Positions 1-8,981 of a DNA stretch of 64,000 bases are shown here, in pieces. A model generated the notes under the pieces. The model was not told the DNA's origin. It made no database searches and was given only the letters and a program-made list of their open reading frames with translations. The stretch covers positions 558,001 through 622,000 of the forward strand of contig CAVVYA010000002.1 of assembly GCA_963752345.1 (NCBI GenBank), in the 5' to 3' direction. The first letter of the stretch is position 1, and the number at the start of each line of letters is the position of its first letter. The DNA comes from CAVVYA01 sp963752345. Lineage in GTDB: Bacteria; Pseudomonadota; Alphaproteobacteria; SMXQ01. Position numbers and translations under genes: made by a program.

Positions 1-156
1 GTCGAGTATCTCCGCCGCCAAATGGTGCAGGGCATTGACGTCGGTGCCGCCGATATACATGCCGGGCCGCCGGCGCACCGGCTCGAGCCCCTCGAGGACT
101 TCGATGTCCTTGGCGGAGTAGCTGGACTCTTTGGACTTACTGAACAGATCGGCCAT
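1..156 (-). CDS. parE: DNA topoisomerase IV subunit B (ParE), N-terminal fragment cut by window edge
   Basis: Only the first 52 codons are visible; the gene starts at the ATG whose A is at 156 and runs leftwards out of the window. The peptide begins MADLFSKSKES and carries EVLEGLEPVRRRPGMYIGG, followed by LHHLAAEILD, which is the conserved start of the GHKL ATPase domain shared by ParE and GyrB. The short polar leader before it fits alphaproteobacterial ParE better than GyrB, but with 52 residues GyrB cannot be wholly excluded. ParE with ParC decatenates daughter chromosomes. No frameshift is seen in this piece. Confidence 0.85.
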   Translation of the reverse strand, partial: MADLFSKSKESSYSAKDIEVLEGLEPVRRRPGMYIGGTDVNALHHLAAEILD

Positions 157-389
157 GCGCACCTGAGGCGACGAAAAGGAAAGCTGGGCCCCGACTCATC
201 GGTGGCTTCCAGGCAAGCCTGGGGGGCTTTACGGGTGCTTATATAAGGTCGGGTGCCGTCGCGGCGCAAGAAGATGCGGTGGAACTCGGGCCGTCACCCC
301 CAAGATATGGTGGATTTTAGACATCGGGTCCGTTGTTTTTACGCGCCGCCGGGCCAAACGACCGCGCAAGTCACCGTGCCCGCCTCGCG

Positions 390-1034
390 TTACGCAGCCT
401 TGTCGAGGGCGGCCCGCACCTCCTTCTCGCAGGCGAACGCTTTCTGGAAGCTCGGGCGGCCCGCCATGCGCTCGAAATGCGCCATGCAGTTCTTGAATGC
501 CGACTGATCGAGCTCGAACTGCAGGCCACGGCGGAAGCACCAGAAGAAATGCGCATCGGCGGCCGTGAAATGGTCGAAGAAGAACTCGCGGCCGGCGAGC
601 ATGTCGTCGGCGACGCGGAGATTCTCGAAAAGCTGTTCCTTCGCGCGCTCGCGCACACCGGGTTCGGCGGCGGGCATGTCGCAGAACTTCGCGGGCCCGT
701 TGATCCGGCTCAAATGCGGGTGAATGCCCGACGCGCACCACGCGAGCACGGAGATCGCCTTCAGCTCTTGCCATGGATCGCTGGGCAGCAGCTTCGCGCG
801 CGGGAAATTGCGGGCGATCCAGACCTGGATCGCGACGTTCTCGGTGAGCGGCCGCCCGTCGACCACGAGCACCGGCACCTTGTGCTTGGGATTGAGCGCC
901 AGGTATTCGGGCGACATCTGCTGCCGCTTGCGCATATTGACCGGGCGCACCGTGAAATCGGCGCCCGCCTCGGTCAGCGTCACGTACGGCACGAGCGAGC
1001 AGGTGAGGGGCGCATAATAAAGAGCGATGTCCAT
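390..1034 (-). CDS. glutathione S-transferase family protein
   Basis: Intact 214-residue protein, the usual length of a cytosolic glutathione transferase. The N-terminal thioredoxin-like half shows LYYAPLTCSLVPYVTLTEAG (a Ser/Cys-containing active-site loop), KVPVLVVDG with the cis-proline of the glutathione site, and LTENVAIQVWIA with the Glu-Asn/Ser pair that holds the gamma-glutamyl group. The helical C-terminal half binds the hydrophobic substrate; its specificity cannot be read from sequence. The gene lies between glnA and parE on the same strand, separated from glnA by that gene's terminator, so it is probably transcribed on its own. About 230 bases separate it from parE and hold only a small CCAGGC-AA-GCCTGG hairpin. 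Confidence 0.85.
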   Translation of the reverse strand: MDIALYYAPLTCSLVPYVTLTEAGADFTVRPVNMRKRQQMSPEYLALNPKHKVPVLVVDGRPLTENVAIQVWIARNFPRAKLLPSDPWQELKAISVLAWCASGIHPHLSRINGPAKFCDMPAAEPGVRERAKEQLFENLRVADDMLAGREFFFDHFTAADAHFFWCFRRGLQFELDQSAFKNCMAHFERMAGRPSFQKAFACEKEVRAALDKAA

Positions 1035-1131
1035 AGGAGGCCTCCACGCTTTCTTGTGACCAGCGCTATCTCCAAATCATCCATGCAGCGCACGTACAAA
1101 GCAAGAGGCGAGGCATCCTGTGCCGAAACAA

Positions 1132-1157
1132 AAAGGGCCGCCCGAAGGCGGCCCTTT
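1132..1157 (-). terminator. rho-independent terminator of glnB-glnA
   Basis: Perfect 11-bp stem (AAAGGGCCGCC pairing with GGCGGCCCTTT). Read on the reverse strand the loop is TTCG, an especially stable tetraloop, and the stem is followed by a T-rich run. It lies about 25 bases past the glnA stop. Confidence 0.9.
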
Positions 1158-1182
1158 CTCACTCACTCCCCCCAAAGGCACG

Positions 1183-2593
1183 TCAGCCGGAGTAGTACAT
1201 CGCATATTCGACCGGATGCGGCGTGTGCTCGAAGTTGTAGACCTCTTCCCACTTGAGCTCGATGTAGGCGTCGATCTGGTCGTCGGTGAACACGTCGCCC
1301 TTCTTGAGGAACTCGCGGTCGGCGTCGAGGCTCTGCAGGGCTTCGCGCAAGCTGCCGCAGACCGTCGGCACGTTCTTGAGCTCTTCGGGCGGCAGGTCGT
1401 AGAGGTTCTTGTCCATCGGGTCGCCCGGATGGATCTTGTTCTGGATGCCGTCGAGGCCGGCCATCAGCATGGACGCGAAGGCGAGGTAGGGATTGGCCAG
1501 CGGATCGGGGAAGCGCACTTCGACGCGCTTGGCCTTGGGGCCCGAGCCGAGCGGGATGCGGCAGGAGGCCGAGCGGTTGCGCGCCGAGTAGGCGAGCAGC
1601 ACGGGGGCCTCGAAGCCGGGGATCAGCCGCTTGTAGCTGTTGGTCGTCGGGTTGGTGAAGGCGTTGAGCGCCTTGGCGTGCTTGATGATGCCGCCGATGT
1701 AGTAGAGCGCCGTCTCCGACAGGTCGGCGTAGCCCGAGCCCGCGAACAGCGGCTTGCCGGCCTTCCAGATCGACTGGTGGCAATGCATGCCCGAGCCGTT
1801 GTCGCCCTTGATCGGCTTCGGCATGAAGGTCGCCGTCTTGCCGTAGGAGTGGGCGACGTTGTGCACCACATACTTGTAGATCTGCATGTGGTCGGCGGCC
1901 TTGAGCAGCGTCTGGAACTTGGCGCCGAGCTCGTTCTGGCCGACGGCGACTTCGTGGTGGTGCTTCTCGATGTCGATGCCCATCTCGCCCATCACCGTCA
2001 GCATCTCGGCGCGGATGTCGCTGTGCGAATCGACCGGCGGCACCGGGAAGTAGCCGCCCTTGACCGCCGGACGGTGGCCCGGGTTGCCTTCCGGCATGAC
2101 GCGGCTGCTGGCCCACGGGCCTTCCGTCGATATCGATCGCGTAGGCCACTTCGTTCATCGCGACGTTGAAGCGCACGTCGTCGAAGATGAAGAATTCGGC
2201 TTCCGGACCGAAGAACACCGCGTCGCCGGCGCCGCTCTGCTTGACGTAGTTCTCGGCGAGCTTCGCGGTCGAGCGCGGATCGCGGCCGTAGGGCTGGCCG
2301 GTCGACGGCTCGAGAATGTCGCAGAACAGGATCAGCGACGGCTGGGCGGCGAACGGATCGATCACCGCGGTGGAGAGGTCCGGCATCAGGGTCATGTCCG
2401 ACTCCTGGATGCCTTTCCAGCCGGCGATCGACGAGCCGTCGAACATGAAGCCCTCGGTGAGGGTGCCTTCATCGACGGTTTTCACCGCCTGGGCCGTGTG
2501 GTGCCACTTACCGCGCGGATCGGTGAAGCGGAGGTCGACGTATTTCACGTCGTGCTCCTTGATCATGGCCAGGACTGTTTTCGCGTCGGACAT
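1183..2593 (-). CDS. glnA: type I glutamine synthetase (one +1 frameshift)
   Basis: Joins ammonia and glutamate to glutamine using ATP; a cytoplasmic dodecamer and the main ammonium-assimilating enzyme. Joined across one shift the product is 469 residues, the family's standard length. Visible signatures are FMFDGSSIAGWKGI near the N terminus, GHRPAVKGGYFPVPPVDSHS of the ATP site, and NLYDLPPEE with the tyrosine that GlnE adenylylates, so post-translational control is expected. The frame changes by +1 near 2124-2126, between YAIDID and EGPWASSRV. It is co-transcribed with glnB, 84 bases upstream, and ends at the hairpin at 1132-1157. The shift is most likely a sequence error, because both halves are highly conserved. 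Confidence 0.95.
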
Positions 2594-2677
2594 CGTTCGC
2601 TGTTCCTATAGGGTTGGGTGGTTCGCTTCGAGTGAGTAGTGCCGCCGGCGCCCTCTCGGAGCCGGGCGGTTCGTCGT

Positions 2678-3016
2678 TCAGATCGCGTCGGGGCCTTTTT
2701 CGCCGGTGCGGATTCGAATCACGTCTTCAACGTTGGACACGAAGATCTTGCCGTCGCCGATGCGCCCGGTGCGCGCGGCCTGGGTGATGGCTTCGATGGC
2801 GCGCTCCACCAGGTTGTCGTCCATGACGATCTCGATCTTCACCTTGGGCAGAAAGTCGACCACGTATTCGGCGCCGCGATAGAGTTCGGTGTGGCCCTTC
2901 TGGCGGCCGAAACCCTTGGTCTCGGTGACGGTCATGCCTTGCAGGCCGATCTCGTGCAGCGCTTCTTTGACCTCGTCGAGCTTGAAGGGCTTGATGATGG
3001 CTTCGATCTTCTTCAT
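2678..3016 (-). CDS. glnB: nitrogen regulatory protein P-II
   Basis: Complete 112-residue PII signal protein. PII trimers bind ATP/ADP and 2-oxoglutarate and adjust glutamine synthetase adenylylation and NtrB activity. The T-loop sequence TELYRGAEYVVDF places the uridylylation target at Tyr51, so GlnD control is expected; the B- and C-loop sequences (TGRIGDGKIFV, RIRTGE) are also intact. It precedes glnA in the standard alphaproteobacterial glnBA operon. A sigma-54-type promoter sits about 80-100 bases upstream, matching NtrC-activated expression under nitrogen limitation. Confidence 0.97.
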   Translation of the reverse strand: MKKIEAIIKPFKLDEVKEALHEIGLQGMTVTETKGFGRQKGHTELYRGAEYVVDFLPKVKIEIVMDDNLVERAIEAITQAARTGRIGDGKIFVSNVEDVIRIRTGEKGPDAI

Positions 3017-3096
3017 AGCGATCCGGGGTGACTGGGTTGCGGGTGCTCGTCGGCGAAAGAGTTCCCCCTGACGGGAAACGGCAAGTGCGCTCTACC

Positions 3097-3114
3097 TAGC
3101 ACGGGGCGTGCCAA
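3097..3114 (-). promoter_or_regulatory. sigma-54 (RpoN) -24/-12 promoter of glnBA
   Basis: On the reverse strand the sequence reads TTGGCACGCCCCGTGCTA: the invariant GG and GC dinucleotides are 10 bases apart and the -24 half (TGGCACG) is perfect; the -12 half has one mismatch to TTGCT. Predicted start of transcription is near 3086, about 70 bases before glnB. Established knowledge: glnBA of alphaproteobacteria is commonly NtrC/RpoN controlled. Confidence 0.75.
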
Positions 3115-3449
3115 AGGCCCAGAGCCGCTGAGGCGCTCAATTTGCGCGGTCTTTCAACCACTTGTGGATAACTTCGCGGCTTTGAAGCCTAAAAAATAAG
3201 CTATATGACCAAAAACTAGGCTTTTATATTGCCCGAGTCATAGGCAGTTTGCGATGCATCCTTCGCTGCCCGCGGAATACCGGCCGTCGAGGGATGGTGC
3301 AAATCTTTTTCACGGGGACGTCGTGATTTCGGATTGCCGCGATCGCTGCGCGATGTGCAACCTCTGATTCGCCGTCATTCGCCGAGGCCGCAAGCCGGCG
3401 TCCTTGACGGGGCACAGGGCGGCGTCTAAACAGGGCGCCCTTACGAGAT
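3115..3449. other. gene-free spacer with a single DnaA box
   Basis: This 335-base stretch between the glnB promoter and tRNA-His has no credible gene. It contains one perfect DnaA box (TTGTGGATAA, near 3162-3171) and an AT-rich patch (about 3186-3232) flanked by AAGCCTA and TAGGCTT. One box is not enough to call an origin. NtrC binding sites for the glnBA promoter may lie here, but none is clear by eye. Confidence 0.5.
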
Positions 3450-3527
3450 GGCGGGCGTAGCTCAGTTGGTTAGAGCGCCAGATTGTGGATCTGGATGTCG
3501 CCGGTTCAATTCCGGTCGCTCGCCCCA
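3450..3527 (+). tRNA. tRNA-His (GTG anticodon)
   Basis: A full cloverleaf can be drawn: acceptor GCGGGCG with CGCTCGC, D-arm GCTCAGTTGGTTAGAGC, anticodon arm CCAGA-TTGTGGA-TCTGG (anticodon GTG), T-arm with GGTTCAATTCC. The extra G at 3450 opposite C73 is the histidine-specific G-1 identity element. CCA is encoded. Confidence 0.97.
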
Positions 3528-3871
3528 TTCTCCTCATTCCATTTTCCGCGGCCCATAGTTCCGAGCCGGCACACGCCCGCGCGGTCCTTCGGCGCGAATC
3601 GAACCGCGCCGGTCGGCTGTTTCAAGTTGCCGCACCACAACCGCACCGGTTATCCAGGCCATGAGCTCGGGCGGGGCATGCGGCTCGCGCGCGAATGGTT
3701 GCTGGCATCGGGCAAGGCAGCAACCGGCTCCCGTGAAGCCCGCGGGGGGCCGCTTGTCTGCGGCAATTCCGGCGTCGGACCCAGTCCGCATGTGATAACA
3801 ATCTGGTGCCGTGCGTCGGGTGAACGTATCTTTCCGACGCTCGGTTTGTCATCACATCGGCGCGGAACCTC
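3528..3871. other. gene-free spacer after tRNA-His
   Basis: No reading frame here has codon usage or similarity that I recognise on either strand, and I see no repeat, terminator hairpin or integrase-type attachment site next to the tRNA. It must contain the promoter of the aldolase/dehydrogenase gene at 3872. Confidence 0.4.
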
Positions 3872-5923
3872 ATGAAAAGCCAGTGGTCGAACGGCGACGC
3901 CAGATCCTATGTCAGGCGCTATGGCAACCAGCGCGTGGGCGAGGATCTCGCTTTGCGCGTCTATACCTCGCGTCTGCTCGGGCGCGACCCGGCGCTCGTG
4001 CTGCATGGCGGCGGCAATACCTCCGTCAAGACCGCGCTGCCCGACGCGCGGGGTCGCGACACGGCGGTGCTCTGCGTCAAGGGATCGGGCTGGGACATGG
4101 CGGAGATCGAACCGGCCGGCTTGCCCGCCGTCAGGTTGGAGCCGATCCGCGAGCTGCGCGCTCTCGAGCGCCTGAGCGACGAGGAGATGGTCAATCTGCA
4201 GCGCTGCAACCTGCTCAACTCGACGGCGCCGAATCCCGTCGGTTGAAACGCTGCTGCATGCCTTCCTGCCCGGCAAGTTCATCGACCATACCCATTCGAC
4301 CGCGGTGCTCGCCGTGTCCGATCAGCCCGACGGCGCGGCGATCTGCGCCGAACTCTATGGCGCTCGCATGGGCTATGTGCCCTACATCATGCCCGGCTTC
4401 GCCCTGGCCAAGAAAGCCGCGGAGGTGTTCGACCGCGATCCCACGGTCGAGGGGCTCATTCTCGAGAAGCATGGCATCTTCACCTTCGGCGCGACCGCGC
4501 GCGAATGCTACGAGCGCATGATCGAGATGGTCTCGCTCGCGGAAGGGCGGCTGAAGAAGGGACGCAAGCTGGCGTTTCCCGCCGCGCGCCTGCCGCGCCA
4601 GGTCGCGCCGCTCGCGGACGTGGCGCCGATCGTGCGCGGCCTGGCGGCGATCCCTGCCCCAGGCGGACGCCCGAAGCGCGTGATCCTCGAGTTTCGCGAC
4701 AGTCCGGCCGTCATGGCCTATGTCAACGGCCGCGATCTCGCGCGCTATTCGCAGGTCGGCGTGGTGACTCCCGACCACACGATCCGCACCAAGAACTGGC
4801 CCGTGATCCTGCCCGCGCCGCGCGCCGATGGGCTGGACGCGTTCCGCGACGGAGCCAAACAGGCGTTCGACAGTTTCGCCGCGCGCTATCACGACTATTT
4901 CCGCCGCAACAATCGCGGCCAGGCGTCGCCGAAGACCGAGCTCGACCCGATGCCGCGCGTCGTCCTGGTGCCGGGCCTCGGACTGTTCGGAGTCGGCGAG
5001 AGCAAGTCCGCCGCGCGGATCGCCGCCGACATCGCGGAAAGCACGGTCACGACCATCACGGCGGCGGAATCCATCGGCCGCTATGAATGCGTCGAGCGAA
5101 CGCGACATGTTCGATATGGAATATTGGTCGCTCGAACAGGCCAAGCTCGGCAAGGGGGCGGAGAAGCCGCTCGCCCGTCATGTGGTGGCGGTGACCGGCG
5201 GCGCCTCCGGCATCGGTCTCGCCACCGCGCGGGCCTTCAAGGCGGCCGGCGCCGAAGTCGCCATTCTCGACCGCGATCGCAAGGCGCTCGATGCCGCCGC
5301 GCGCGACGCGAAATGCGCAGCGGTCGTCTGCGACGTGACCGACGCCGGGTCGGTGCATGATGCCTTTCGCCAAATCGTCGCGCTCTACGGCGGCGTCGAC
5401 GTGGTGGTGAGCAATGCCGGGCGCGCCTGGCAGGGCCGCATCGGCGAGGTCGCGGAGACTATTCTGCGCGACAGTTTCGAAGTGAACTTCTACGGCCATC
5501 GAAAGAGTCGCCCAGGCGGCCGTCGCCATCATGCGCGACCAGGGCACCGGCGGCGTGCTGCTGTTCAACACCTCGAAACAGGCGGTCAATCCCGGCGCGG
5601 ATTTCGGCCCCTATGGCTTGCCCAAGGCGGCGACCCTGTTTCTCATGCGGCAATACGCCGTCGATCATGGACGCGACGGCATCCGGTCCAATGCCGTGAA
5701 TGCCGATCGCATCCGCTCCGGCCTGCTGACAGACGAGATGATCGCGGCGCGTTCGCAGTCGCGCGGCGTGTCGGCCGAGGACTACATGAGCGGCAACCTG
5801 CTGGGCCGCGAGGTCACGGCCGACGACGTCGCCCAGGCCTTCGTCAGCCTGGCGCTGGCCGACAAGACCACCGGCGCGGTGCTGACCGTGGACGGCGGCA
5901 ACATCGCGGCGGCGCTGCGTTAA
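3872..5923 (+). CDS. bifunctional class II aldolase / short-chain dehydrogenase (three +1 frameshifts)
   Basis: Joined, the product is about 682 residues, the length of the RhaD/RhaE-type fusion proteins. The N-terminal two thirds is a class II aldolase/adducin domain: LHGGGNTSVK, the metal motif FIDHTHSTAVL and KHGIFTFG are all visible. The C-terminal third is a Rossmann short-chain dehydrogenase with TGGASGIGLATARAF, VVSNAG and the catalytic YGLPK, ending in LTVDGGNIAAALR. Such fusions cleave a sugar 1-phosphate and oxidise the aldehyde; the exact sugar is not certain, and no rhamnose kinase or isomerase lies nearby. The frame moves +1 near 4237, 5094 and 5502. Conserved sequence resumes immediately each time (for example PNP then SVETLLHAFLP), which favours sequence error over decay. 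Confidence 0.85.
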
Positions 5924-5974
5924 GCGCGCGCGGGCGGCCGAGCCCTGGCCGAACCGCGAATCCGGCGTCCGATT

Positions 5975-6946
5975 CTAGCGTCCGATGTTCAGGGCCCGAT
6001 GTTCAACTACGTTTAGTGCAGCCGGCGACTTGAGCCGGCTCTGGCGGTCGGCCGAGGTCACCGCGATCTCGAGCGTGCGGCCCTCGCGCTTGAGCGAGAA
6101 GGGCACGACGACGCCGGCATTGCCGAGCGTCCAGATGCGGCGGTACATCGCGCCGAGCGAGCGCACCGGCCGGCCGGCGACCGCTGCGACGACGTCGCCG
6201 ACCTGAAGTCCGGCGCGCTTGGCCGGGCCGTTGTCGTTCAGGCCGGCGATCACCAGCTTGCCTTCCAATTCCGCGGTCCACAATCCGAGCCATGGGCGCG
6301 GCGGCCGGTCGACGCGGCCGGATTTGATGAGGTCGGGCAGGACGGTCTTCAGCAGGTCGATCGGGATGACGAGATTGGCGTCGATCGTGGCATTGCCCAT
6401 CATGAACTGCTGGAAGATGAGCGAGGCGATGCCGATCAGGTTGCCGTCGCGGTCGATGGCGGCGGCGCCGGTCCATTGCGGATGGGCGGGCGCGGTGAAG
6501 ATTCCTTCGTCGAGCAGATATTCCCAATAGCCGGCGAATTCCTGCCGGGCGATGATGCGCGTCGGCGTCGCGTGGTCGCGGCCGCCGAAGCTGGCGATCA
6601 TCAGACTGTCGCCGACCGCGGCCTCGGACGATTTGCCGAGCGATAGCGGCGGGCGGTGCATATGCTGCAGAGGCTGCACCAGTCCGAGCCCGCTTTCCTG
6701 ATCCTGGCCGACGATATGCGCGGCCATGGCGCGGCCCGAAGCATCGACCACCCACACGGATTCTGCTTCGGTCAGCAGATAGCCGACGGTGACGATCAGC
6801 CCGTCGCTGCCGATGACCACGCCGCTGCCGGCGCGCTCGGTGCCCAGCCGGCTCGCGGTATAGGCGTCCTGCGGAATCGTGGTGCGCACGGCGACCACGG
6901 AGGACAGCACCGGCTCCAGATCGAAGGAGAAGTTTTCCAGGCGCAT
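5975..6946 (-). CDS. HtrA-like protein with PDZ domain, catalytic triad apparently lost
   Basis: A 323-residue protein with the two-barrel S1C (DegP/HtrA) layout followed by a PDZ domain (about residues 215-305, with LVIAGLNDNGPAKRAGLQVGDVV split over its binding groove). Aligned by eye with DegP, the histidine of VTNNHVV is tyrosine (VTVGYLL, Tyr56), the aspartate position reads SGLGLV, and the nucleophile motif GNSGG is WTGAAA (threonine at the serine position). All three catalytic residues therefore appear replaced. There is no signal peptide, so it is probably cytoplasmic. Likely a non-proteolytic binding or scaffold protein. It is 12 bases downstream of the small gene ending at 6959 and likely forms an operon with it. 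Confidence 0.75.
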   Translation of the reverse strand: MRLENFSFDLEPVLSSVVAVRTTIPQDAYTASRLGTERAGSGVVIGSDGLIVTVGYLLTEAESVWVVDASGRAMAAHIVGQDQESGLGLVQPLQHMHRPPLSLGKSSEAAVGDSLMIASFGGRDHATPTRIIARQEFAGYWEYLLDEGIFTAPAHPQWTGAAAIDRDGNLIGIASLIFQQFMMGNATIDANLVIPIDLLKTVLPDLIKSGRVDRPPRPWLGLWTAELEGKLVIAGLNDNGPAKRAGLQVGDVVAAVAGRPVRSLGAMYRRIWTLGNAGVVVPFSLKREGRTLEIAVTSADRQSRLKSPAALNVVEHRALNIGR

Positions 6947-6958
6947 CGTGCGCTCCCG

Positions 6959-7318
6959 TCAGCGGCCCCGGCTCGCTCTCCGGCTGGCCCGCTTCGCGAC
7001 CAGTTTAATATTTCCGCGCTGGACATCCAGTCGCAAGTGGGCGCCGTCGCCATGGCGCAGAATAAAATCGGCGACGGTCTCGCCTTCACGGTAGAGCTTG
7101 AAGCGTTTGCTCGCCTCGCCGAGCCCGCCGGTTCCCGGGGCATCGAGCGGATCGACAATGGTTCGGATACGAACGGCATCCGCGGCGCGCAAAGCGCGGG
7201 CGGCGGCGCGCAGGGCTTCGGCCTTATTGCCGAGTTTCTTCGGCCCGATGGCGAGCCACAGATCCTCGTAAAGCCTGTTCAATTCGGCAACGGTCATCCC
7301 CGTCAGGGCAGCGCCCAT
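6959..7318 (-). CDS. conserved hypothetical protein, 119 residues
   Basis: I do not recognise this family. The start at 7318 is chosen because a good ribosome site (GGGGAGGA) lies seven bases upstream; an in-frame ATG further up lacks one. The protein is soluble and helical in its first 70 residues (AELNRLYEDLWLAIG, EALRAAARALRAADAVR), then has a short beta-rich basic tail (LRLDVQRGNIKLVAKRASRR) that could contact nucleic acid or a partner. It precedes the dead HtrA-like gene by 12 bases, so the two are probably co-expressed and may act together. Confidence 0.6.
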   Translation of the reverse strand: MGAALTGMTVAELNRLYEDLWLAIGPKKLGNKAEALRAAARALRAADAVRIRTIVDPLDAPGTGGLGEASKRFKLYREGETVADFILRHGDGAHLRLDVQRGNIKLVAKRASRRASRGR

Positions 7319-7458
7319 TCCAATCCTCCCCAGGCAGTCTTCTATGAGTCTTATTCGCTGCCGGCGCGTCGCGGCTTGCACGCGTCGGACAGCCGTTCTA
7401 GGCTCAAAACAATAGCGGCATAAGCCGCGGCCTGAATAATAAAATCTTGGGGGCTGTC

Positions 7459-8745
7459 ATGATCGTTCAGCGCGCGGGTCTCAACTCTCTGGCGATTGCC
7501 GCCACGGCCGTCATCATGGTCATGGCGGTCAGCTTGCCGGCCGCCGCCCAATCGGCGGAAAGCTTCTACAAGGGAAAGACAATCACCGTCGCGATCGGCT
7601 CCGGCGTCGGCGGTTCGCATGACCAGTGGGGCCGGCTCGCGGCGCGCCACATGGGCAAGCACATTCCCGGCCAGCCCAACCTGGTGCCGAAGAATTATCC
7701 CGGCGCCGGCGGCATGGCGCTCGCCAATATCTTCTGGGCGCAGGGACCGAAGGACGGCACCAGCTTCGGCATCATCAATCGCGGCGTGCTGTTCGAGCCG
7801 CTGTTCAATGCGAAGAATGCCAAAGGTTTTTTCGATCCGCGCAAGTTCTCGTGGGTCGGCAGTCCCGACACGGTGATCAGCGTCGCCGTCGCCTGGCATA
7901 CCTCGCCGGTCCGCAAATGGCAGGACTTGTACGACAAGGAGCTGATCGTGGGCGCGGTGGGCGCCGCGACGGGCACGACGAAAGAAGCCTACGTGATGAA
8001 CAATCTGCTCGGCTTCAAATACAAGGTCATCATGGGCTACCCCGGCGGCAGCGACGTCGACCTCGCCATGGAGCGCGGCGAAATCAACGGCCGCGCCAAT
8101 CTGGCCTACGGCGGGTTGAAGAACCGCAATATCGAGCAGGTCAAGGACGGCCGGCTGATCGTGCTCTACCAGATGGGCCTGGAACGCCATGCGGAAATGC
8201 CGGACGTTCCGCTCGTGCTCGACTTCGCGCGCAATGACGAGGAGCGCCGGCTGCTCGAACTCAACTTCCTGCCTTCCGAAGTCGGCTATCCATTCATCGC
8301 GCCGCCCGACGTTCCACCCGAGCGCGTCGCCGCGCTGCGCGAGGCGTTCAAGAAGATGACGGAGGATCCCGAGTTGCGCGCCGATGCGGCGAAGCAGCGG
8401 CTCGACGTCAACTTCATCAGCGGCGAGCGGCTGGAAGCGCTGATGGCCAAGGCCTACAGCGCGTCGCCCGACATGGTGGCGCGCATCCTCGACCTGTCGC
8501 AGCCGCGCATCCAGGAAGACATGGCGCGCGCCATGGTGGTGAAGACCAGCCTGACCGGCAGCGGCAAGCGCGGCATCACCTTCGTGGATGGCGGCAAGAA
8601 GACCGAGGCGCGCGTCAGCGACGACGACACCCAGATCACCAAGGGCGGCCAGAAGATCGACGCCGCCACGCTCGCCGAAGGCATGCTCTGCGAGATCACC
8701 TACTACGGCGACAAGGGCACGGCCGCGAAGATCACCTGCGACTAG
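7459..8745 (+). CDS. TctC-family tripartite transporter substrate-binding protein with C-terminal extension (paralogue 1)
   Basis: A 428-residue periplasmic binding protein with a clear Sec signal peptide ending PAAAQSAES. The ATG at 7459 follows a GGGGG stretch. The TctC core shows FYKGKTITVAIGSGVGGSHD, IPGQPNLVPKNYPGAGG and GYPGGSDVDLAMERGEI, the ligand-site landmarks of this receptor family. After the core comes a 70-residue beta-rich tail (about 359-428) ending GMLCEITYYGDKG and ITCD, shared with paralogue 2 but absent from paralogue 3. No TctA or TctB membrane subunit is encoded in the window. It heads the forward-strand trio with a FAH-family hydrolase and an amidohydrolase, suggesting it captures their substrate or a precursor. 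Confidence 0.85.
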   Translation: MIVQRAGLNSLAIAATAVIMVMAVSLPAAAQSAESFYKGKTITVAIGSGVGGSHDQWGRLAARHMGKHIPGQPNLVPKNYPGAGGMALANIFWAQGPKDGTSFGIINRGVLFEPLFNAKNAKGFFDPRKFSWVGSPDTVISVAVAWHTSPVRKWQDLYDKELIVGAVGAATGTTKEAYVMNNLLGFKYKVIMGYPGGSDVDLAMERGEINGRANLAYGGLKNRNIEQVKDGRLIVLYQMGLERHAEMPDVPLVLDFARNDEERRLLELNFLPSEVGYPFIAPPDVPPERVAALREAFKKMTEDPELRADAAKQRLDVNFISGERLEALMAKAYSASPDMVARILDLSQPRIQEDMARAMVVKTSLTGSGKRGITFVDGGKKTEARVSDDDTQITKGGQKIDAATLAEGMLCEITYYGDKGTAAKITCD

Positions 8746-8981
8746 GCGCGCGGGGATTGCTCTTCCCTGCCGATCTCTCTTTTCCTCCCTCGAGGGGGAA
8801 GATGGGCGAGGGTGAAATGCGCGCACGGATGCTCCCACTCGACGCGAAGGGGGGAAGGGACAGCACGGCTTGGTTGCCACAGTCAAATCCCGTCCTTGAT
8901 CGCCGCGTGACCGGCAAAACGGGGCCGTGCTAAGCTGCGCGATCGGACGGCAATCCAGACATAAAAATTGGGGAGACCAGA

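Noticed and set aside
3162..3171. Replication origin suggested by a DnaA box and AT-rich patch next to glnB
   Set aside because: Only one box, no cluster, and none of the usual alphaproteobacterial origin neighbours (hemE, maf, parAB, dnaA).
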